Numbered from the stretch's first letter, positions 1-8,310 are shown. The stretch is DNA of 64,000 bases from Desulfofundulus australicus DSM 11792 (GCF_900129285.1 NZ_FQUW01000012.1:1-64000), one strand, 5' to 3'. The notes: generated by a model not told the origin, from the letters alone. A program made the numbers and translations.

Positions 1-257
1 GGGGCATGAGAGTGGTTGGGGAAAGGGAAAATCTTTGCCCAGGCGGGCGTATTCTTCCGGCGGTACAGGCGTGTAAAATATCTGCTGCATGGCGGTCACT
101 TCCAGCAAATATTCTACCTGTTCCACAGCCGGAAGAAAAGGGGTCAGTCACTGGTTGTCATATTCTGGTGAATAGACGGACTGACTGACCTGAAATACCA
201 GCACAATTTGCGAAGCAGTTGCAGATTATTCTGGTATCGGAAATAGTTGCAGATTGT
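1..257. other. Left-edge segment, possible insertion-sequence end
   Basis: This stretch separates the window edge from the broken dnaN gene. It has tandem short repeats at its right end (separate entry). A minus-strand reading frame beginning at an ATG at 90 runs off the left edge. Its residues (MQQIFYTPVPPEEYARLGKD) match no family I recognise. Several transposon families, including IS21-like elements, carry repeated transposase-binding sites near their ends, so this could be the edge of such an element. No transposase is visible, so that is only an inference. Confidence 0.3.
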
Positions 258-266
258 TCAATCTGC
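217..266. repeat. Tandem AGTTGCAGATT repeats with a palindrome
   Basis: AGTTGCAGATTATTC (217-231) and AGTTGCAGATTGTTC (245-259) repeat with a 28-base period. The second copy forms the palindrome GCAGATT-GTTC-AATCTGC at 249-266. The dnaN fragment's stop codon (258-260) falls inside this palindrome. Repeated inverted sites of this kind are typical of transposon ends or protein-binding clusters. Confidence 0.5.
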
Positions 267-770
267 GAAAATGGGCAGGGGTTGGGCTAAATCAAAGTGA
301 GAATTGACAAGCACCCCTGTTAGAATGGGCCGGTCGAGTTCACCGTAGCAGGCAAAATAGACCTGACCGACTGCGTTCAAGAATTCCGCGGCATCAACTT
401 CGATGCCCCTGCCGTCGACGGAGGGTACCGCCGGAAACTCGCCGGTGTATACGCTGACCCTGGCTTCGCTGCCGGAATACCTGAGCAGCAGTTCGTTTTC
501 CGCCCGCTCGACTTCTACGGGACCTGCCGGCAGCCGCTTTACAAGGTCGTAGATTCCAGCGTTTACTATCACTTCGCCTTCGTCTACAACCTCGACTTCT
601 GCGGTATAACGGATAGTCAGCTCGGTGTCCGTCCCGACCACCTCCAGGCGGTCGCCCCTGACCGTCATGTGGATCCCCTGGAGGATCCCCAGCGGGCTGT
701 TGTGCCTGACCGCACGCCGCGCCGCGAAGAGGGCGCTTTCGAGTGTTTCTTTGGACGTAGTGAATTTCAT
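258..770 (-). pseudogene. dnaN: Truncated DNA polymerase III sliding clamp (beta subunit)
   Basis: The product is 170 residues, whereas DnaN is usually about 370. Residues 1 to about 110 are a recognisable first clamp domain (MKFTTSKETLESALFAARRA onward, with GTDTELTIRY). The start of domain two is visible in RPILTGVLVN. Homology then stops and a short unrelated tail ends in the repeat palindrome. Domains two (most) and three are missing, so a closed clamp ring cannot form. The ATG has a good GGAGG site. Rearrangement at the 3' end, probably by a mobile element, is the simplest explanation. A functional single-domain clamp mimic is possible but less likely. Confidence 0.8.
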
Positions 771-785
771 AAGACCATTCCTCCT

Positions 786-1154
786 CTAACTATTAAAGTT
801 TTTGTGCAACTTTGCTGCCCGGGAACCCGGCGCCATGTAGCTTTCATCAACCAGTTCAGGAACCGGACGGAAGTATATTTCCGGCAGTGCCAAAAACGTC
901 CGGCTGCATATCTCTTCCAGCCGCTTCCTGTAGTAGATAATGTGGTTCCTGACCAGGTTGGCGTTAACCCCGTCCGGGTAGAAAGGGTCGGTCGTGCCTT
1001 TAGCCAAAATTTCGGCGTGCCGCTCGAAACGTTCTTTTAAGGCGGCCACACACTCGTCGTACTCCTCTTTGAGAGGTCTGCGTTTTCTTCTTTTTCCACC
1101 AGAGGATTGACCGGTATCATCCGACAGGATGTCAAAGATTGTTAACTGCCGCAC
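786..1154 (-). CDS. Small charged protein, function unknown
   Basis: I start this gene at the GTG at 1154, which has a GGAGAGG site 5-7 bases upstream. An earlier in-frame start would overlap the upstream gene far more. The product is 122 residues and begins VRQLTIFDIL, a motif common at the N-terminus of small phage and plasmid proteins. It then has a basic patch (GGKRRKRR) and a helical second half rich in Arg/Glu. It overlaps the 3' end of the upstream gene by 13 bases, so the two are probably translationally coupled. No catalytic motif is visible. Confidence 0.65.
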   Translation of the reverse strand: MRQLTIFDILSDDTGQSSGGKRRKRRPLKEEYDECVAALKERFERHAEILAKGTTDPFYPDGVNANLVRNHIIYYRKRLEEICSRTFLALPEIYFRPVPELVDESYMAPGSRAAKLHKNFNS

Positions 1155-1933
1155 GGCAATCCTCTCCCCGTTTTCGCCAGACCAGCACCGCGAACGCTGT
1201 CCCGCCACTTTACCAGCTTAATTATCAGCTCGTCAAGGTCCTCGCTGAACGGGTAGCCGCTGCCCAGTTCTTCCGTCCAGCTGTCCCTTAACGCTGCAAA
1301 ATCGGCTATGAGCAGGTTCAACAGCCGGTACCCCGGCGTCTCCGTTACGATAACTTCTTCCCAGTCTGCCGGTTTCTGCTGCCGGACCCAGCTCCGCACA
1401 TATTTATCTTCCAGACGGTCCAGTTTTTCCAGCAGCTCCTCAATTTCTCCCCACATTTCAACCGCTTCGCTGACAACTTCTTCTATCTCGTTCTCTTCAG
1501 CTTCGTCGCTCATTGCCCACCGGACCTTATCAGCTAAGTGTTCAGCGTCCATTATGTCCCACAAATCAACGTGTTCTTCGCAGTTCTCTCTAAGGTAATC
1601 GTCAAGCATTTCTACAGCACGTTCCAGCTTGCGGCCTACCCTGAACAAATCGCCAAATTCTTGCTTGTGTTTTAGAATGTACCTGATCCTTTCCTGCTCG
1701 GCTTCCGAAATAAGCATCATATTTTCGTTGTCAACCTGCATTACGTACCCTGTCGACCAGTAGAGGACATTCCCAAAACACGGACTCCATATTTCAGCGT
1801 CGTCGGGTTTCTCCGCTACTTTGCCTACACGAAAGTAGCGACCCGCGATTAACCGCTGCCAGTAGCTGTCCGGGTCCAGCTCGGGATTCATCCGCACGTA
1901 CATGCCTTCCCTGAGCTCGCTCCGTTTCGCCAT
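1142..1933 (-). CDS. Acidic hypothetical protein
   Basis: This is a 263-residue soluble protein of unknown function. The N-terminal 70 residues (beginning MAKRSELREGMYVRMNPELD) look like a small beta-rich domain. The middle is strongly acidic and helical (DEAEENEIEEVVSEAVEMWG, then EELLEKLDRLEDKY) and probably forms a coiled coil. The ATG has a strong GGAGAGG site. It heads the last genes of the leftward operon before the dnaN fragment. I do not recognise the family. Confidence 0.7.
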   Translation of the reverse strand: MAKRSELREGMYVRMNPELDPDSYWQRLIAGRYFRVGKVAEKPDDAEIWSPCFGNVLYWSTGYVMQVDNENMMLISEAEQERIRYILKHKQEFGDLFRVGRKLERAVEMLDDYLRENCEEHVDLWDIMDAEHLADKVRWAMSDEAEENEIEEVVSEAVEMWGEIEELLEKLDRLEDKYVRSWVRQQKPADWEEVIVTETPGYRLLNLLIADFAALRDSWTEELGSGYPFSEDLDELIIKLVKWRDSVRGAGLAKTGRGLPCGS

Positions 1934-1972
1934 CCTCTCCTCTCGCTCCTTTCCAGGGATAACTTACGACTT

Positions 1973-1996
1973 GAGGCCGGGCATATATCCGGCCTC
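1973..1996. terminator. Perfect 8-bp hairpin between genes
   Basis: GAGGCCGG (1973-1980) pairs with CCGGCCTC (1989-1996). The T-rich side is on the plus strand (TTTCTTAT), so on the transcribed minus strand it may act as a spacer hairpin rather than a terminator. Confidence 0.45.
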
Positions 1997-2000
1997 TTTC

Positions 2001-2546
2001 TTATGCCAGAATTTTCTCCGACACCCACTCCCGGCTGGCAACGTAGTCAGCCAGGTGGACCAGCAGCGCCGCGCCCATTCTCTCCGGCAGGGGCGGAGAC
2101 ATCTTCCAGACATCTACCGGCCCCCAGATACCCATGTGCGTCTCGACGAGCGCCATGACTTCTTCATACCCGCCGGGCGGGAGCATTCCCGCAAACCTCT
2201 CGTACCGCTTCCCCGGCAGCAGCGGATGATCCGGATCGGTCCGCCCGGTATCCGGGTCTACCTTGCAGGTGTCGTGCAGCAGGATAGCTGTGATGATCAC
2301 GTCTCTTTCCGGCTCCAGTTCAGGAAACGCCCGGAGCAGGTCCAGAGCCACCCTGACCGCCGCCTTCGTGTGCCGCACCAGCCCGCCTTCGCCATGCGCA
2401 AACTCCGGGTGGTACTTCCTCGAAGATGACGCCGGGGCCGTCCAGAACTCCTGTGGGGCAAATTCCAGACACGCTGCCGCAAAAGCTCTGTACGACGGGT
2501 CGGCGATTGCGGCCAGCTCTTCAGTAAATAACTCGACTCTGGCCAT
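2001..2546 (-). CDS. HD-domain phosphohydrolase-like protein
   Basis: The start chosen is the ATG at 2546, preceded by AAAGGGG; longer frames run into the upstream hairpin. The product is 181 residues. It carries the HD-superfamily pattern: H59 in GLVRHTK, H91-D92 in AILLHDTCK, a later His in ETHMG and an Asp in LVHLADYVASR near residue 171. HD proteins hydrolyse phosphate esters such as nucleotides or cyclic dinucleotides using a metal pair. The substrate cannot be told from sequence. It lies in the replication block and may adjust nucleotide pools, but that is inference. Confidence 0.75.
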   Translation of the reverse strand: MARVELFTEELAAIADPSYRAFAAACLEFAPQEFWTAPASSSRKYHPEFAHGEGGLVRHTKAAVRVALDLLRAFPELEPERDVIITAILLHDTCKVDPDTGRTDPDHPLLPGKRYERFAGMLPPGGYEEVMALVETHMGIWGPVDVWKMSPPLPERMGAALLVHLADYVASREWVSEKILA

Positions 2547-2565
2547 GAGAACCATCCCCTTTCTT

Positions 2566-2600
2566 GAAATTAAAACACCCTGCCGGGAAAACAGCAGGGT
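2566..2600 (-). terminator. Intergenic terminator-like hairpin
   Basis: Arms ACCCTGC (2577-2583) and GCAGGGT (2594-2600) are followed on the minus strand by GTTTTAATTTC. A T-run on the other side also makes it plausible in the plus direction. It lies between the 112-residue gene and the HD gene. Confidence 0.7.
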
Positions 2601-2607
2601 TTTTGGA

Positions 2608-2946
2608 CTAAGAAGGCCGTATCTTGTGACCAAGCCCCGAGAGTGAAGCTTTAAACACAGGACAGTCATTCCCGCATAATTTGGTGCAGCCGCGATATGA
2701 TAACGTCTTTCTTTTCAGCCCGAACATGAAATCAAGGCCTCCCCGAATTAAAATGTACTCGTCCCTTACGGAACTTTTTGTTACCACTGCCCAGTCATCC
2801 CGTTCCGGGTGCTTCAGGAAAACGATAAAACGGGGCGATTTGATTTTCTTAAATCCCTCTCGCAACAGTTCATCGACGTAAGGTCTTAGATCCTTCAGCC
2901 GGCGCCGTTCAATTATTTCAGCGCCCCTGTAAACGTCTTTTTCCAT
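2608..2946 (-). CDS. Small conserved-looking protein, function unknown
   Basis: The product is 112 residues. The N-terminus is basic and helical (ERRRLKDLRPYVDELL). A beta-rich centre (FIVFLKHPERDDWAVVTKSS) and a Cys pair near the C-terminus (CTKLCGNDCP) follow. The Cys cluster could bind zinc. The ATG has no ribosome site immediately upstream: the best purine tract (AAAGGGGGG) is about 40 bases away, with a hairpin between. I do not recognise the family. Confidence 0.6.
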   Translation of the reverse strand: MEKDVYRGAEIIERRRLKDLRPYVDELLREGFKKIKSPRFIVFLKHPERDDWAVVTKSSVRDEYILIRGGLDFMFGLKRKTLSYRGCTKLCGNDCPVFKASLSGLGHKIRPS

Positions 2947-2951
2947 TGCTT

Positions 2952-2975
2952 TTTTCTACGGACTTTCTGCAGCCC
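2952..2975 (-). promoter_or_regulatory. Hairpin between a distant ribosome site and the ATG
   Basis: On the minus strand CTACGG and CCGTAG form a 6-bp stem directly upstream of the 2946 ATG. AAAGGGGGG lies just before it. Folding would bring the purine tract nearer the start. Another small hairpin (TGACAC-TTC-GTGTCA) lies further upstream. Confidence 0.4.
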
Positions 2976-3078
2976 GTAGAACGTATACCCCCCTTTCTAA
3001 GCGGAGCTACCAGGTTGACACGAAGTGTCAGAGCCTGATAGATCCACCAAAGCTCCCTTCCGACAGAAGCCTTTGCCG

Positions 3079-3405
3079 CTACCGGACCCGTAGCACATCG
3101 GACAGCCGCAGGGCAAACCAGGCCGGGCTTTTCGGCTTTATGTCCAGGTACCGGCGGACAAACCCCGTCCGCGCCATCAGCCGCCCCAGGAGGGCGAACC
3201 GGGACCCGGCCCAGATCAGGCAGTGCACCAGGAGCATTTTGAGCCAGAATCGCCGCGACCTGTACAAACAGTAGACGGTAGCCTCTTGATCCTGATAGGA
3301 CTTGTAGCACTCCTCGCACATGTCCACGGTAACCAGTACCCGCCTGGTTTCGAAATCCACTACCCAGGTCGGACGGCGCACCCGGCAAAAGTAGCATACT
3401 TCCAT
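3079..3405 (-). CDS. Small zinc-ribbon-like protein
   Basis: The product is 108 residues and begins MEVCYFC, with a second pair CEEC about 26 residues later. This CxxC...CxxC spacing suggests one bound zinc. The C-terminal half is basic and hydrophobic (FWLKMLLVHCLIWAGSRFAL) and could be a membrane-contacting or DNA-contacting helix. The ATG has a strong AGGAGGGG site. It is followed by more replication-block genes. No enzymatic motif is seen. Confidence 0.65.
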   Translation of the reverse strand: MEVCYFCRVRRPTWVVDFETRRVLVTVDMCEECYKSYQDQEATVYCLYRSRRFWLKMLLVHCLIWAGSRFALLGRLMARTGFVRRYLDIKPKSPAWFALRLSDVLRVR

Positions 3406-3439
3406 TTTTGCCCCTCCTCTTTTGGTTATTTTTTTGAAT

Positions 3440-3556
3440 TTTACCGGCGGCCTTCAAAGGCGCCGTAAAATCAAACCCTGTCTCCGGTGTCTTAAAAGCA
3501 CCGGCAGCCGCAACCGCGCTCCATTCTGCCCCGCACCCCGCGGGGCAGCAAGCAAC
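3440..3556 (-). other. Structured intergenic region with three hairpins
   Basis: No gene is supported here. Three hairpins are visible: TTTTACGGCGCC with its GC-rich partner (3437-3473); CCGGTG...CACCGG (about 3484-3505); and TGCCCCG...CGGGGCA just after the primase gene. The middle one closely resembles a hairpin at 15245-15265 in both stem and flanks, so it is a recurrent element. I could not match it to a known riboswitch. Confidence 0.5.
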
Positions 3557-3560
3557 GCAG

Positions 3561-4691
3561 CTACTTTCCAACAGAAACAGTAGTAGTCACCGTCCTCCTG
3601 ATGGTCACCGGCACGCCCTCGATTGTAAGGGTTACGGACGACACCTCTTCCCTGTGAAGTTTCAAAAACACGTCATCTATCCCCTTGCCGTATGAGGCGG
3701 GCCAGCTGGCCACCAGGGGCCGGTACCCGTTCTGCTTGAGGCTCCTGATAAAGTCACCGAGAGCCTTTGCGACGTTGGGGTTGGTCCTGTAATCCGCGTC
3801 GAAGGCCACCACGGGGTCTTTACAGCTTAAAGCCTCAAGTATCCCGTCAACGTCCTTCCACGCACCCACCCCGGGGATGCCCACAAAGGGAGCGTTGAGC
3901 AGCGCCGAGGCCACGTCAGCCTTCAGGGGACCTTCCGTCACCCACACCTTGCCTCTCCCACCCGTATAGTGGGTGGGAGCTTTCGATGATGTCCCGTTGG
4001 GCATCCCGTGGGATGAAAACCAGATGTATTTCCCTTCGTCCAGCCTGACCTGCAGGGCCTGTATCCTGCCCTGCACGTCCTTCACCGGGATCAGATACCC
4101 GGCCGGGCTTACGAAGTCCCAGAAGGGGCCGTACCTCCCGTTCCGCGTAAAAAAACCAGGTATCCCTTTGAGGGAGTAACCCTTCTCCAGGAGGTACCTG
4201 GTTACTCTCCAGCGGAACCTCGCATCCTGGGGAACAGACCTGTAGAGGTTGTTGTGTATCTGCACCTCACTCAGGCCGCGCCGCAGGAGGTCGGCTTTGT
4301 GCGGAGGGTCGAGCTTGAGGAGTCCCAGGAATTTCCTGTAAACCCTGTCCCTCTCGTCTATACCCGCTCCGCTGTCTTCCCCGCCGCTTTCCCCGGGGAC
4401 CGGCCCGCATTCCGGGAATTCCCCGTCCCGAAGCTGCCTGTAAGCAGTTTTTGCATCTACCCTGTGGTATTTGGCCCACAGGGTGATGGCGTTGCCTTCC
4501 TCGCCGCACCGGTGACATTTAAAAACCCCGGTCCTTGCATTGACGTACAGGTGCCCTTTATTGGGGTGCTTGGTGGAGTCGCCGCAGAAGGGACACCTGT
4601 ATATCCTTTCGTTTCCGGGGCCATTTTTGACGAACTGGAGGCCGAGCCTTTCAGCGACTTCGATAATGTCGAAATCTTTCAGGCAAACCAC
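3561..4691 (-). CDS. CHC2 zinc-finger primase with Toprim-like domain
   Basis: This is a DnaG-type plasmid/phage primase that would make RNA primers for the element's replication. The N-terminus has a zinc finger with C33, C36, C59 and C62 (RCPFCGDS...FKCHRCGEEG). The C-terminal half has a Toprim-like acidic signature, TEGPLKAD then FDADYRTN, which would bind the catalytic metals. It is 376 residues, shorter than chromosomal DnaG (about 600), and lacks a helicase-binding domain. The GTG at 4691 directly abuts a purine tract. A CTG at 4682 is better spaced (8 bases) and gives a typical KDFDIIEVAERLGL start. The ribosome site lies in a hairpin arm (see 4691-4734). Confidence 0.88.
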   Translation of the reverse strand: MVCLKDFDIIEVAERLGLQFVKNGPGNERIYRCPFCGDSTKHPNKGHLYVNARTGVFKCHRCGEEGNAITLWAKYHRVDAKTAYRQLRDGEFPECGPVPGESGGEDSGAGIDERDRVYRKFLGLLKLDPPHKADLLRRGLSEVQIHNNLYRSVPQDARFRWRVTRYLLEKGYSLKGIPGFFTRNGRYGPFWDFVSPAGYLIPVKDVQGRIQALQVRLDEGKYIWFSSHGMPNGTSSKAPTHYTGGRGKVWVTEGPLKADVASALLNAPFVGIPGVGAWKDVDGILEALSCKDPVVAFDADYRTNPNVAKALGDFIRSLKQNGYRPLVASWPASYGKGIDDVFLKLHREEVSSVTLTIEGVPVTIRRTVTTTVSVGK

Positions 4692-4734
4692 CCCCTGAAA
4701 AAACTGCAGGGGGAAGCGTGTAAGGCTTCCCCCT
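4691..4734 (-). terminator. Terminator with an overlapping alternative hairpin
   Basis: A 10-bp stem (4708-4717 with 4725-4734) is followed by GCAG and six T. An alternative 7-bp stem (4707-4713 with 4691-4697) uses the same bases and buries the primase ribosome-binding site. The two folds are mutually exclusive, so this could regulate both transcription and translation. Confidence 0.7.
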
Positions 4735-4760
4735 TGTTTTTGGACCAGGGTATTAGTAGA

Positions 4761-5840
4761 TCAGCTTGCCGCAACATCCCTGAAAGAGATACTCTCCCTT
4801 TTTACTGCCCCCAGCTTCCGGAGCACGTCTTCGCCCCAACCCAGTTTTTTGATCTGGGTGGAGCCCAAACTCAAAAAATCAAAAGGATTTCTACCCTCCT
4901 GCTCCATCTTCCTGAATGCAGCTTCCAGGGACTTCGCATTCCACTTCCAGTAGACCGAAGGAACCAGGGCGAACTGCCTGCCGCCCACAACCACCGGCCC
5001 GCACGCCGACACATAAGCCTTCAAGGCATCCTTCATCCGGCCCAGGGCGGCGTCCAGCCGCAGGATTTCTGCCCCCAGGGCTTCTGCCTCCCGGTAGGTC
5101 CTTACCTCCCCGGGTACGGGAGGGAGATTGCCGTCAATGCACTCTACCGCGTACTCGCACTCCCGACAGGCATCGCCGACCCTGGTCGGGAAGAGCTGCT
5201 GGTGGTCGGCACCTTCGTTTATCATGCAGAGCTTATCCTGAATTTCCTGCGCCAGCGTGTACGCCCACTCCCGGGCACCTTCCATGTCGCGGTAGGAAAA
5301 TTCGTGCTCCAGAACTTCGTTCAACCGCAGGAAGACCAGCTTCCCCCTCACGGCCCTGCCGGTTCTCCTGGAAAGGTACCAGGCGTATAACCCCAACTGG
5401 TGCGTGTCCGTAGGCTTATATGCCTTGTAGTTGGTCTTCCAGTCGATTAATTCAATATGGCTTCCGTCCCGCCACAGGTCTATATATCCCTGAACCTTCG
5501 GGGCAAACGGGTCCTCATCGTCCAGGGGGACGACAAAATGCTCCTCAACCCTGTTATCCGGGTGGAATTCCCGGAGAACAGGGTTCCTGTAGGTAAGAAT
5601 GAATACCTGTTCCGGTTTTATTTCGAGCGGAGAGGTTGCTAAAGCTATCTCCGACATTACACGGAAAAACATCTCTTCCTTACAGCCAAGCTTCATGGCC
5701 GCCTCAATGACGGCATGGGCCGCTTTTCCGGTTACTGAGGCTTCGCTGGGCACCCCTTCCGCATGCAGGCAGTAGTGCCGGTAAAACGCCGCCGGGCAGG
5801 ATTCGTATTTGGATAAGCGGCTGTAAGAGAATACTTCCAT
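4761..5840 (-). CDS. Cas4/AddB-like Fe-S nuclease (PD-(D/E)XK)
   Basis: This is a 359-residue RecB-family nuclease. The motifs are in order: GKAAHAVIE near residue 37, D120 in VQGYID, D132 and K134 in LIDWKT, and Q147...Y151 in HQLGLY. C15 plus C224, C227 and C233 form the one-plus-three cysteine arrangement that holds a 4Fe-4S cluster in Cas4 and AddB nucleases. It probably trims or resects DNA ends during element recombination, together with the annealing protein and SSB nearby. There are no cas genes, so it is not a CRISPR adaptation factor here. The ATG has an AAGGGGG site. Confidence 0.85.
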   Translation of the reverse strand: MEVFSYSRLSKYESCPAAFYRHYCLHAEGVPSEASVTGKAAHAVIEAAMKLGCKEEMFFRVMSEIALATSPLEIKPEQVFILTYRNPVLREFHPDNRVEEHFVVPLDDEDPFAPKVQGYIDLWRDGSHIELIDWKTNYKAYKPTDTHQLGLYAWYLSRRTGRAVRGKLVFLRLNEVLEHEFSYRDMEGAREWAYTLAQEIQDKLCMINEGADHQQLFPTRVGDACRECEYAVECIDGNLPPVPGEVRTYREAEALGAEILRLDAALGRMKDALKAYVSACGPVVVGGRQFALVPSVYWKWNAKSLEAAFRKMEQEGRNPFDFLSLGSTQIKKLGWGEDVLRKLGAVKRESISFRDVAAS

Positions 5841-5873
5841 TCCAATACCCCCTTTTTGACCTTCTCTGACTTT

Positions 5874-8288
5874 CTACAATCCTGCGATGACCTTCTTGAG
5901 CACTCTCCCCAGGGCGCGGGGCAGAACCCCGATGTCCCTGACGTAGACCAGGTTGTTATAAATCTTCTGCGCCTGGACAAGGTAGTTTTCAGGGCCGAAG
6001 TACAGCCCGATCACCCCGATGCCCATCTTCTCCGTCTCCCGGACGGCCAAGGCGGTGTCTCTAACCCCTGTTTCTCCCCCGTACCCCCTGTAGGGCATAA
6101 AGGGAACACCGTCAGAGAGGACGATGAGCACCTTCTGCTCCTCGTTCCTGAGAAGCAGTTCCCTGGCGGCTACCCTGATGGAGTAGCCGTCCCTGTTCTG
6201 GGAGAAGGCATCGAGGCGGGCGATGGCGTGTTTTCTGTCGGCTTCGCCGAAGCCCACGGCCCGGTAGTGCGTCACGTCGCTCCAGCTTGAAACCTCGCCG
6301 GTAAACCCGGTCACGTTCACCGGAATTTTGAGCTTTTCACAGACCTCGTAAAGCAGGCACGCCGCGCTTTTTGCAGCATGTATGCTGGGTCCCGTCATAC
6401 TCCCGCTGCAGTCCACCAGCAGGTAGACCGCCAGCCTGGGAATGTCGCCTGGCTCGTTTACTTTATAGAAAATTTTCGGGTCCCCGGTCCTGAGCTTCCA
6501 GAGAGCCCCGCAGTCCAGCTTCCCTTTGCGCAAATTGCGCTCCCTGACGGCAGCCCTGTACTCCAGAACCCGGCGGATCTCATCCACAGTTCTGGATATA
6601 TATCCTTTCACCTCGGAGTAGAGTTTTTCGTACTGGCTCCTGGCATATCTATCGGGATCAATTTTTTTAAGAATAAATTCAACTCCCTTATGTATATCAC
6701 GGGAAAGTTCTTTTACAATCTCTTCCTCCGAGATGTCTGCCGCGGGAATTTCCAACTTCGCGACCCGGGAGGCCGCCGTCTCGATGGTCTCCAGCTCTTC
6801 CCCGGCGGATTCAAGCAGTTCCAGATAGTCATCCATGTCGATGTCGTCTCCTGATGGCTCTCCGCCTCCAGGAAGTTCCAAAGGAGTTTCCGAACCCCAT
6901 TCCTCATCCGGGGATTCATCACCGTTTCCTTCCGGGGACCCCTCTTCCGGCAGGTCGCCCTCGAATTCTTCCTCGAGGAAGCCTTCATCCGGGAATTTTC
7001 CTTCTGGTAGATCGTCTAAGGAATCTTCAAGCTCTTCAAGTTCCGGGAAGCCTTCATCGTCCGGGAATTCTTCTTCCGAAGAATCTCCGTCATCTTCTTC
7101 AATGGTTACCAGATCTTCACTGCCCGGAGATTCTCCTTCCGAAGGACTTTCGTCACCCGGAAACTTTTCGGGTTCTTCTTCCGGCAGGTCTTCTTCCGGG
7201 TATTTCCCGCCGCCGTATTCTTCTTCCGGAGGCTCTCTTGAAGAATCATTTTTAGAAGAATCACTTCCCGGAGAACCATCCATAAAAGAATCTTCTTCAA
7301 AAGAATCTTCTTCTGGAGAATCTTCCTCCGAGAAATCTTCCTCTAGAAAATCCCCTTCCGGAGAATCTTCTTTTGAGGAATCTTCTTCTCCCGGCGGAAC
7401 AAGGGAAACTGACCGCTCACCCTCACCTGACCCGGGTTCATCCAGGCGCTCCCCGTGGCCGGTTTTATCACCAGAACCATCAGTGTCGAAACTCTCCTTT
7501 TCGTCTCGATCCTCCCTGGCACCACCTTCGTCTTTTTTCTCTTCCCCGCAGTGGGAATGGAATTCTTTTCGGGATATCTCCGGCAGCTTCGGTTCCCGGC
7601 GCGGGTCGAGTTCCCCCTCCGGCGCTTCCTCGGGAGATTCAGTTCCTGCCGTAAATACTTCCTCCGGGAGGGTGTATGACGAAAAATAATCTTTTACGAT
7701 GTCCAGTATTTCTGCCGCGCATTCCAGGGCACCGCGGGTGTCTTTCGCCAGCCGTCCCGCGTCGATATGGGGGGCGCACTTCCTGACCAGTTCCATTACG
7801 TCTTCTTGAGATGCAATAGAGTCCGGTACCCTCCCGACCACGGCGTAGCAGACCAGCGCCCCCAGAAGCGCCCTGGGTCCTGTGCCCCAGTCTTTCCGGT
7901 TCACGAAGATGTAGTCGTTCATGAACCGGAACCACAACATGGCACCCGGGTAGATGTTGGCCATACACCTCTCTACCCGGGCGTCCTCAATGATGTTGAG
8001 GATGTGGGCCAGCAGGTTGCCGCCGCGCCTCCTGGCTTCCTGCCAGATGTTCTTGTCGGTAAACCTTATGTGCCCGGCCTCGTGGGCGCAGGAAGCTTTC
8101 AGGGCGAGCCAGCACTCTTTTTCGGATGCCGGGACGCCGGGCTCAATCTGACCTTCAAAGGGGACCAGGGTTATATTTTTAAGGTCCGTATAGGCCCCGG
8201 CCCCAAACATCAGGGTCAGATCACCCTTGTTGGAAAGCACACGGGCCAGGCTCTGAAGCCTGACCCGCTTTAGCTCCTGGAGGGACAT
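5874..8288 (-). CDS. VWA-domain protein with N-terminal metallopeptidase-like motif
   Basis: This is an 804-residue protein. Near residues 69-73 HEAGH forms an HExxH zinc site, and NIIEDARVE about 30 residues later can supply a third ligand. A long acidic, low-complexity linker (about 235-480) full of Glu/Asp/Ser/Pro follows. The C-terminal 186 residues are a von Willebrand A domain with an intact MIDAS (DCSGS near 626 and LSDG near 726). This layout resembles CobT-type and metallopeptidase-VWA proteins that work with MoxR ATPases. The ATPase partner is the gene immediately upstream (22-base gap). It may remodel or unfold a replication or surface complex; the substrate is unknown. Confidence 0.85.
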   Translation of the reverse strand: MSLQELKRVRLQSLARVLSNKGDLTLMFGAGAYTDLKNITLVPFEGQIEPGVPASEKECWLALKASCAHEAGHIRFTDKNIWQEARRRGGNLLAHILNIIEDARVERCMANIYPGAMLWFRFMNDYIFVNRKDWGTGPRALLGALVCYAVVGRVPDSIASQEDVMELVRKCAPHIDAGRLAKDTRGALECAAEILDIVKDYFSSYTLPEEVFTAGTESPEEAPEGELDPRREPKLPEISRKEFHSHCGEEKKDEGGAREDRDEKESFDTDGSGDKTGHGERLDEPGSGEGERSVSLVPPGEEDSSKEDSPEGDFLEEDFSEEDSPEEDSFEEDSFMDGSPGSDSSKNDSSREPPEEEYGGGKYPEEDLPEEEPEKFPGDESPSEGESPGSEDLVTIEEDDGDSSEEEFPDDEGFPELEELEDSLDDLPEGKFPDEGFLEEEFEGDLPEEGSPEGNGDESPDEEWGSETPLELPGGGEPSGDDIDMDDYLELLESAGEELETIETAASRVAKLEIPAADISEEEIVKELSRDIHKGVEFILKKIDPDRYARSQYEKLYSEVKGYISRTVDEIRRVLEYRAAVRERNLRKGKLDCGALWKLRTGDPKIFYKVNEPGDIPRLAVYLLVDCSGSMTGPSIHAAKSAACLLYEVCEKLKIPVNVTGFTGEVSSWSDVTHYRAVGFGEADRKHAIARLDAFSQNRDGYSIRVAARELLLRNEEQKVLIVLSDGVPFMPYRGYGGETGVRDTALAVRETEKMGIGVIGLYFGPENYLVQAQKIYNNLVYVRDIGVLPRALGRVLKKVIAGL

Positions 8289-8310
8289 GGTTTAATGACC
8301 CCCTTCCCCA

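Noticed and set aside
3440-3556. Possible c-di-GMP or other known riboswitch
   Set aside because: The hairpins lack the conserved GEMM elements and those of other riboswitches I could recall, so I only list it as a structured region.
2918-3571. 217-residue minus-strand frame across the zinc-ribbon gene
   Set aside because: It overlaps the better supported zinc-ribbon gene and a hairpin region, and has no motif.
4254-5390. 378-residue plus-strand open frame
   Set aside because: It lies antisense to the primase and Fe-S nuclease genes, which have clear motifs. It has no domain signature or ribosome site.
6835-7689. 284-residue Ser-rich open frame on the plus strand
   Set aside because: It is the antisense of the Glu/Asp-rich linker of the VWA gene. 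Low-complexity acidic codons give open antisense frames; it has no ribosome site and no recognisable domain.
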